From G965222335 sp965222335 (GTDB lineage: Bacteria > Pseudomonadota > Gammaproteobacteria > Pseudomonadales > Halieaceae): a stretch of DNA of 64,000 nt. Each line of letters starts with the position of its first letter. The stretch's first letter is position 1. The notes under the pieces are model-generated. The model had not been told where the DNA came from, made no database searches, and saw only the letters and a list, made by a program, of their open reading frames with translations. Shown in pieces: positions 61,371 through 64,000 of this stretch. The translations under genes were made by a program, and so were the position numbers. The stretch spans positions 868,001-932,000 of the forward strand of contig OZ244944.1 in assembly GCA_965222335.1 (NCBI GenBank), written 5' to 3'.

Positions 61371-63614
61371 ATGACCGCGTTCTGCGATTCAAAAGCCCCC
61401 CTACCCCAACCTTCTACCTCTCTCTATCGCCCGGGACTCGCCCTGGCCCTGGCAGTGACCACTGCACTGCCCGCGACGAGCGTGCTCGCGCAGCAGAGTG
61501 TTCTCGAAGAAGTGATCGTCACCGCCCAAAAGCGTGAACAGGATATGCAGGACGTGTCGGTCGCGGTCAGTGCATTTTCCGGGGATGCGATCGAGCGGAT
61601 GGGTTTTGAAGAAGGCCTGGATATCACCCAGCAAGTGCCCAACATGAATTTCTTCGCTATTTTCGGTGAGGCCTCCAGCCCTTCAGTCAGCCTCCGCGGT
61701 ATCTCCCTGGTGAACTTTTCCGATTCCTGGGAGTCACCGGTTTCCATCTACGTGGATGATGTCTATCGCGGCAACCCGGCCGGCTCAGCGATTCAGCTGT
61801 TCGACCTGCAGCGCGTGGAGGTACTGCGCGGACCACAGGGTACGCTTTATGGCCGCAACACCACTGGCGGCCTCGTACATTACGTCTCGCGCAAGCCAAC
61901 TGACCAGTTGGAAGCCGCCGCCAGCTTTACCGTCGGCTCCTACTCGGAGCAGATTATTGAGGGCATGTTGAGCGGCCCCCTTACCGACAGCCTGCGTGGC
62001 CGGATTGCCATCAAATCCACGGAAAACGATGGCTGGCAAACCAACACGGTCGACGGCAACAAGCTCAATGATACCGACAACCTTGGGTACCGCGCCCAGC
62101 TGGCAATGGACCTCGGCACCGATGCCGAGCTGCTGTTGAATGTCCACGGCAGCGAGGCCGACCAGCAGTCTGTGGGCTTTGCCCACATGGGTTACCTCGA
62201 AAGCGCCGACGCGGACGCCGCGATTTGCAGTATCTCGCGCATCCAGGATGGCAAGTGCACAAGCGCCACCTTCGGGTTAACCGGCGAAGAGGCCGTCAAT
62301 GGGCAATTCGATCCCGAACACGTTGCCTCCTCCGCAAGTAACGGACTGACTACAGAAATTGACACCTTCGGTGTATCTGCGCACCTGGACTGGCGCGTGG
62401 GCGAGATGAATTTCACTTCTGTAACCGCCTACGAGGAACTAGACAAGTTTCTGCAGGACGATGGCGACGGCACCGCGGTCATATTTTTCGACGAGCAGTA
62501 TAGCGTCGACGCCGAACAGTACACGCAGGAATTTCGTCTCAGCGGGGGCGACAACCAGAGCAAGTGGGTCACCGGGCTTTATTACTACAAGGATGACCGC
62601 GGGCTTATTACCGAGGCGCCAACCACGGCCGACGGCCTGTTTCATCGTGAAATCGTCAATCTGGATTCACAGTCATGGGCGGTTTTCGGTCAGTACGAGT
62701 ACGACCTGAGCCGCGAGTGGACGCTCATCGCCGGGGCTCGCTACACCGACGAGGAACGTGATTTCCGCCAGGTCTCCGGTCCCAGCTTCTATACACCGCT
62801 GGATGTGGCGGACGACTACAGCGAAGACGCGGTGACTGGTCGCCTCGGGCTCGACTGGCGCCCGGCAGAGAAAACCCTGCTGTACGCGAGCCTGTCCACC
62901 GGTTTCAAGAGCGGCGGATTTTCAGGCAGTTACAATGCCTCCCTCGCCGCGACGCGGCCGGTCGAGGCAGAGGACATTACCAATTTCGAGCTCGGCTACA
63001 AGTCCACCCTTATGAACGGGCGCCTGCGTATTAACGCCGCCGCCTTTACCTACGAGGTTAAGGACTACCAGGCCCAGGTCTTCCTGACGGTCGCCCAGGG
63101 CAGCGTCATTACTAACGCCGGTGACGTTACCGGTACCGGCGCTGAGCTGGAGGTCACCGCACAGGTTACCGAGAACCTGGAGCTGATCGGTGGCATTGGC
63201 GTATTGAGCACCGAGTTCGATTCCGATCAGATTTTCTTCGTTGCCGGCGATGAGTACACGCTCGACGGCAACGAGTTGCCCTCGGCCCCGGAACTCACCT
63301 ACAACCTGGTGGCCCGTTATTACATTGGCCTGGGCAACTCCGGGAGCCTGGCCCTGCAAGCTGACTACAGCTGGCAGGACGAACATTTCCTGCAAATCGA
63401 GAACGACCCCTATTCGCTGCATGAGAGCTATGGCATAGCCAATGCGAAGGTTAGCTGGGAGTCGCCCTCGGCGCGCTACACGTTAGAAGCGTTCGTCAGA
63501 AATGCCACTGACGAGGAGTACTTCACCTATCAGAATACGCTAGGCGGCGACTGGGGCTACGGCGTCTGGGGCCAGCCCAGGACCACCGGCGTGCGGGTCG
63601 CCTGGCGCCTTTAA
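61371..63614 (+). CDS. TonB-dependent outer-membrane receptor (second)
   Basis: A 747-residue receptor. Signal peptide to about residue 38 (SVLAQQ), then VLEEVIVTAQKREQDMQDVSVAV starting the plug, with SLRGISLVNF, VSIYVDDVYRGNPAG and RVEVLRGPQGTLYGRNTTGGLV. The barrel ends TTGVRVAWRL. It differs clearly from the receptor at 43969, so it likely takes up another ligand. AAGGAG lies six to eight bases before the start at 61371. It is framed by repeat elements 2 and 3. Confidence 0.93.
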   Translation: MTAFCDSKAPLPQPSTSLYRPGLALALAVTTALPATSVLAQQSVLEEVIVTAQKREQDMQDVSVAVSAFSGDAIERMGFEEGLDITQQVPNMNFFAIFGEASSPSVSLRGISLVNFSDSWESPVSIYVDDVYRGNPAGSAIQLFDLQRVEVLRGPQGTLYGRNTTGGLVHYVSRKPTDQLEAAASFTVGSYSEQIIEGMLSGPLTDSLRGRIAIKSTENDGWQTNTVDGNKLNDTDNLGYRAQLAMDLGTDAELLLNVHGSEADQQSVGFAHMGYLESADADAAICSISRIQDGKCTSATFGLTGEEAVNGQFDPEHVASSASNGLTTEIDTFGVSAHLDWRVGEMNFTSVTAYEELDKFLQDDGDGTAVIFFDEQYSVDAEQYTQEFRLSGGDNQSKWVTGLYYYKDDRGLITEAPTTADGLFHREIVNLDSQSWAVFGQYEYDLSREWTLIAGARYTDEERDFRQVSGPSFYTPLDVADDYSEDAVTGRLGLDWRPAEKTLLYASLSTGFKSGGFSGSYNASLAATRPVEAEDITNFELGYKSTLMNGRLRINAAAFTYEVKDYQAQVFLTVAQGSVITNAGDVTGTGAELEVTAQVTENLELIGGIGVLSTEFDSDQIFFVAGDEYTLDGNELPSAPELTYNLVARYYIGLGNSGSLALQADYSWQDEHFLQIENDPYSLHESYGIANAKVSWESPSARYTLEAFVRNATDEEYFTYQNTLGGDWGYGVWGQPRTTGVRVAWRL

Positions 63615-63627
63615 GGCAGTCAAATAC

Positions 63628-63697
63628 GGGTCAGATCCCTTTTTCCAGACACTCAAGAGCTGCGCTCACCTGGAAAAGGGATCTGACCCCTTTTCCG
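63628..63697. repeat. GGGGTCAGATCCC inverted-repeat element 3
   Basis: GGGTCAGATCCCTTTTTCCAG (63628-63648, one extra T) pairs with CTGGAAAAGGGATCTGACCC (63670-63689). The centre includes GCTGCGCTCACCTGG, the inverse of the inner motif of element 2. It lies between the convergent TonB receptor and LLM genes. Confidence 0.72.
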
Positions 63698-63702
63698 CTG
63701 CG

Positions 63703-64000
63703 CTAGTCGGGTAGGGCTTCGCGCACCAGCTGCAGGCAGCGCCGGCGGTCTTCGAAGTAGTACATGTTGCTGACCACCATGATTTCGTCGGCGGCAAACT
63801 CAGTGGCAATGGCGCGCAGCTGTGCCGCGACCTCCTCCGGGGTGCCCACGGCGCGGTTGCGGTCACGACTGGCGATAAAGGCCTGCGCCTGCGGCCCGAG
63901 CGGCATCGCCTGGGCCTCCGCGGGGGTCAGGGAACGCCCCTCGGACTGGCCGGTAACGAAGCGGAAGAGATTCAGGTCGTAGGTCAGTTGCAGGGCCCGA
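63703..64000 (-). CDS. LLM-class flavin-dependent oxidoreductase, C-terminal part only
   Basis: The frame stays open to the window edge, so the start is outside and about 98 C-terminal residues are seen. RAVGTPEEVAAQLRAIATEFAADEIMVVSNMYYFEDRRRCLQLVREAL is the usual C-terminal end of luciferase-like monooxygenases of the MsnO8-like group. No methionine is required within the window. It is convergent with the TonB receptor gene, with repeat element 3 in between. Confidence 0.85.
   Translation of the reverse strand, partial: RALQLTYDLNLFRFVTGQSEGRSLTPAEAQAMPLGPQAQAFIASRDRNRAVGTPEEVAAQLRAIATEFAADEIMVVSNMYYFEDRRRCLQLVREALPD

Overview
The window is a GC-rich, gene-dense stretch of chromosome from a Gram-negative bacterium. 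TonB-dependent receptors, many lipoproteins with lipoboxes, outer-membrane barrels, sodium-driven transporters and the families present suggest a marine-type gammaproteobacterium, perhaps Halieaceae/Spongiibacteraceae (OM60/NOR5-like). That placement is inference from gene families; no rRNA or marker gene is present. I see no tRNA, rRNA, CRISPR array, phage, integrase or transposase gene. The only gene-free stretch over 300 bases is 61050-61370.

Layout. 1-0.5 kb: end of a CorC/CNNM CBS protein and a terminator. 0.5-5.4 kb: an acidic repeat lipoprotein, then a tightly overlapping minus-strand operon (cupredoxin-like protein, dCache/GGDEF/EAL c-di-GMP phosphodiesterase, DUF3034 outer-membrane protein, truncated haemoglobin made as a lipoprotein). 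5.5-17.4 kb: housekeeping and stress genes (aminotransferase plus amidase, HIT protein plus MFS transporter, GST, AlkB-type dioxygenase, a YeeE/YedE pair, LLM oxidoreductase, Kef-type antiporter, metallo-beta-lactamase-fold hydrolase, DUF2628 protein). 17.6-31.7 kb: transporters (Na/Pi, LysE, SSS, Na/Ca exchanger, EamA), a BamA/TamA-like barrel, a ThDP enzyme, two GST-fold enzymes, a large unknown membrane protein, and two paralogous lipoproteins 9 kb apart.

31.7-56.5 kb is the accessory core. It is an island of small-molecule metabolism: sulfotransferase-DUF1214-sulfotransferase operon; TetR regulator; CrtI-like flavoprotein divergent from a kinase-like phosphotransferase across a perfect operator palindrome; an SDR / unknown-family protein / phosphotransferase / unknown-family protein operon; a second TetR regulator; a TonB receptor divergent from an SDR-LLM-Rieske oxygenase operon; two ketosteroid-dehydrogenase-like flavoproteins; a DUF3604 protein; a third phosphotransferase; a GST. 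Two minus-strand promoters and a third site share a 14-bp operator of the form TnnAACnnGTTnnA. This ties the TonB receptor, the SDR-LLM-Rieske operon and the flavoprotein operon into one probable regulon. The simplest reading is uptake and oxidative breakdown of a polycyclic or terpenoid/steroid-like substrate, with sulfo- and phospho-transfer steps. The substrate cannot be read from the sequence.

56.6-64 kb: an exported YtcJ-like amidohydrolase, a Ddn-type nitroreductase-family protein, a diguanylate cyclase, a TIGR04219-type barrel protein, a second TonB receptor and the end of an LLM oxidoreductase. Three GGGGTCAGATCCC inverted-repeat elements punctuate this part. One of them supplies the C-terminal codons and stop of the amidohydrolase.
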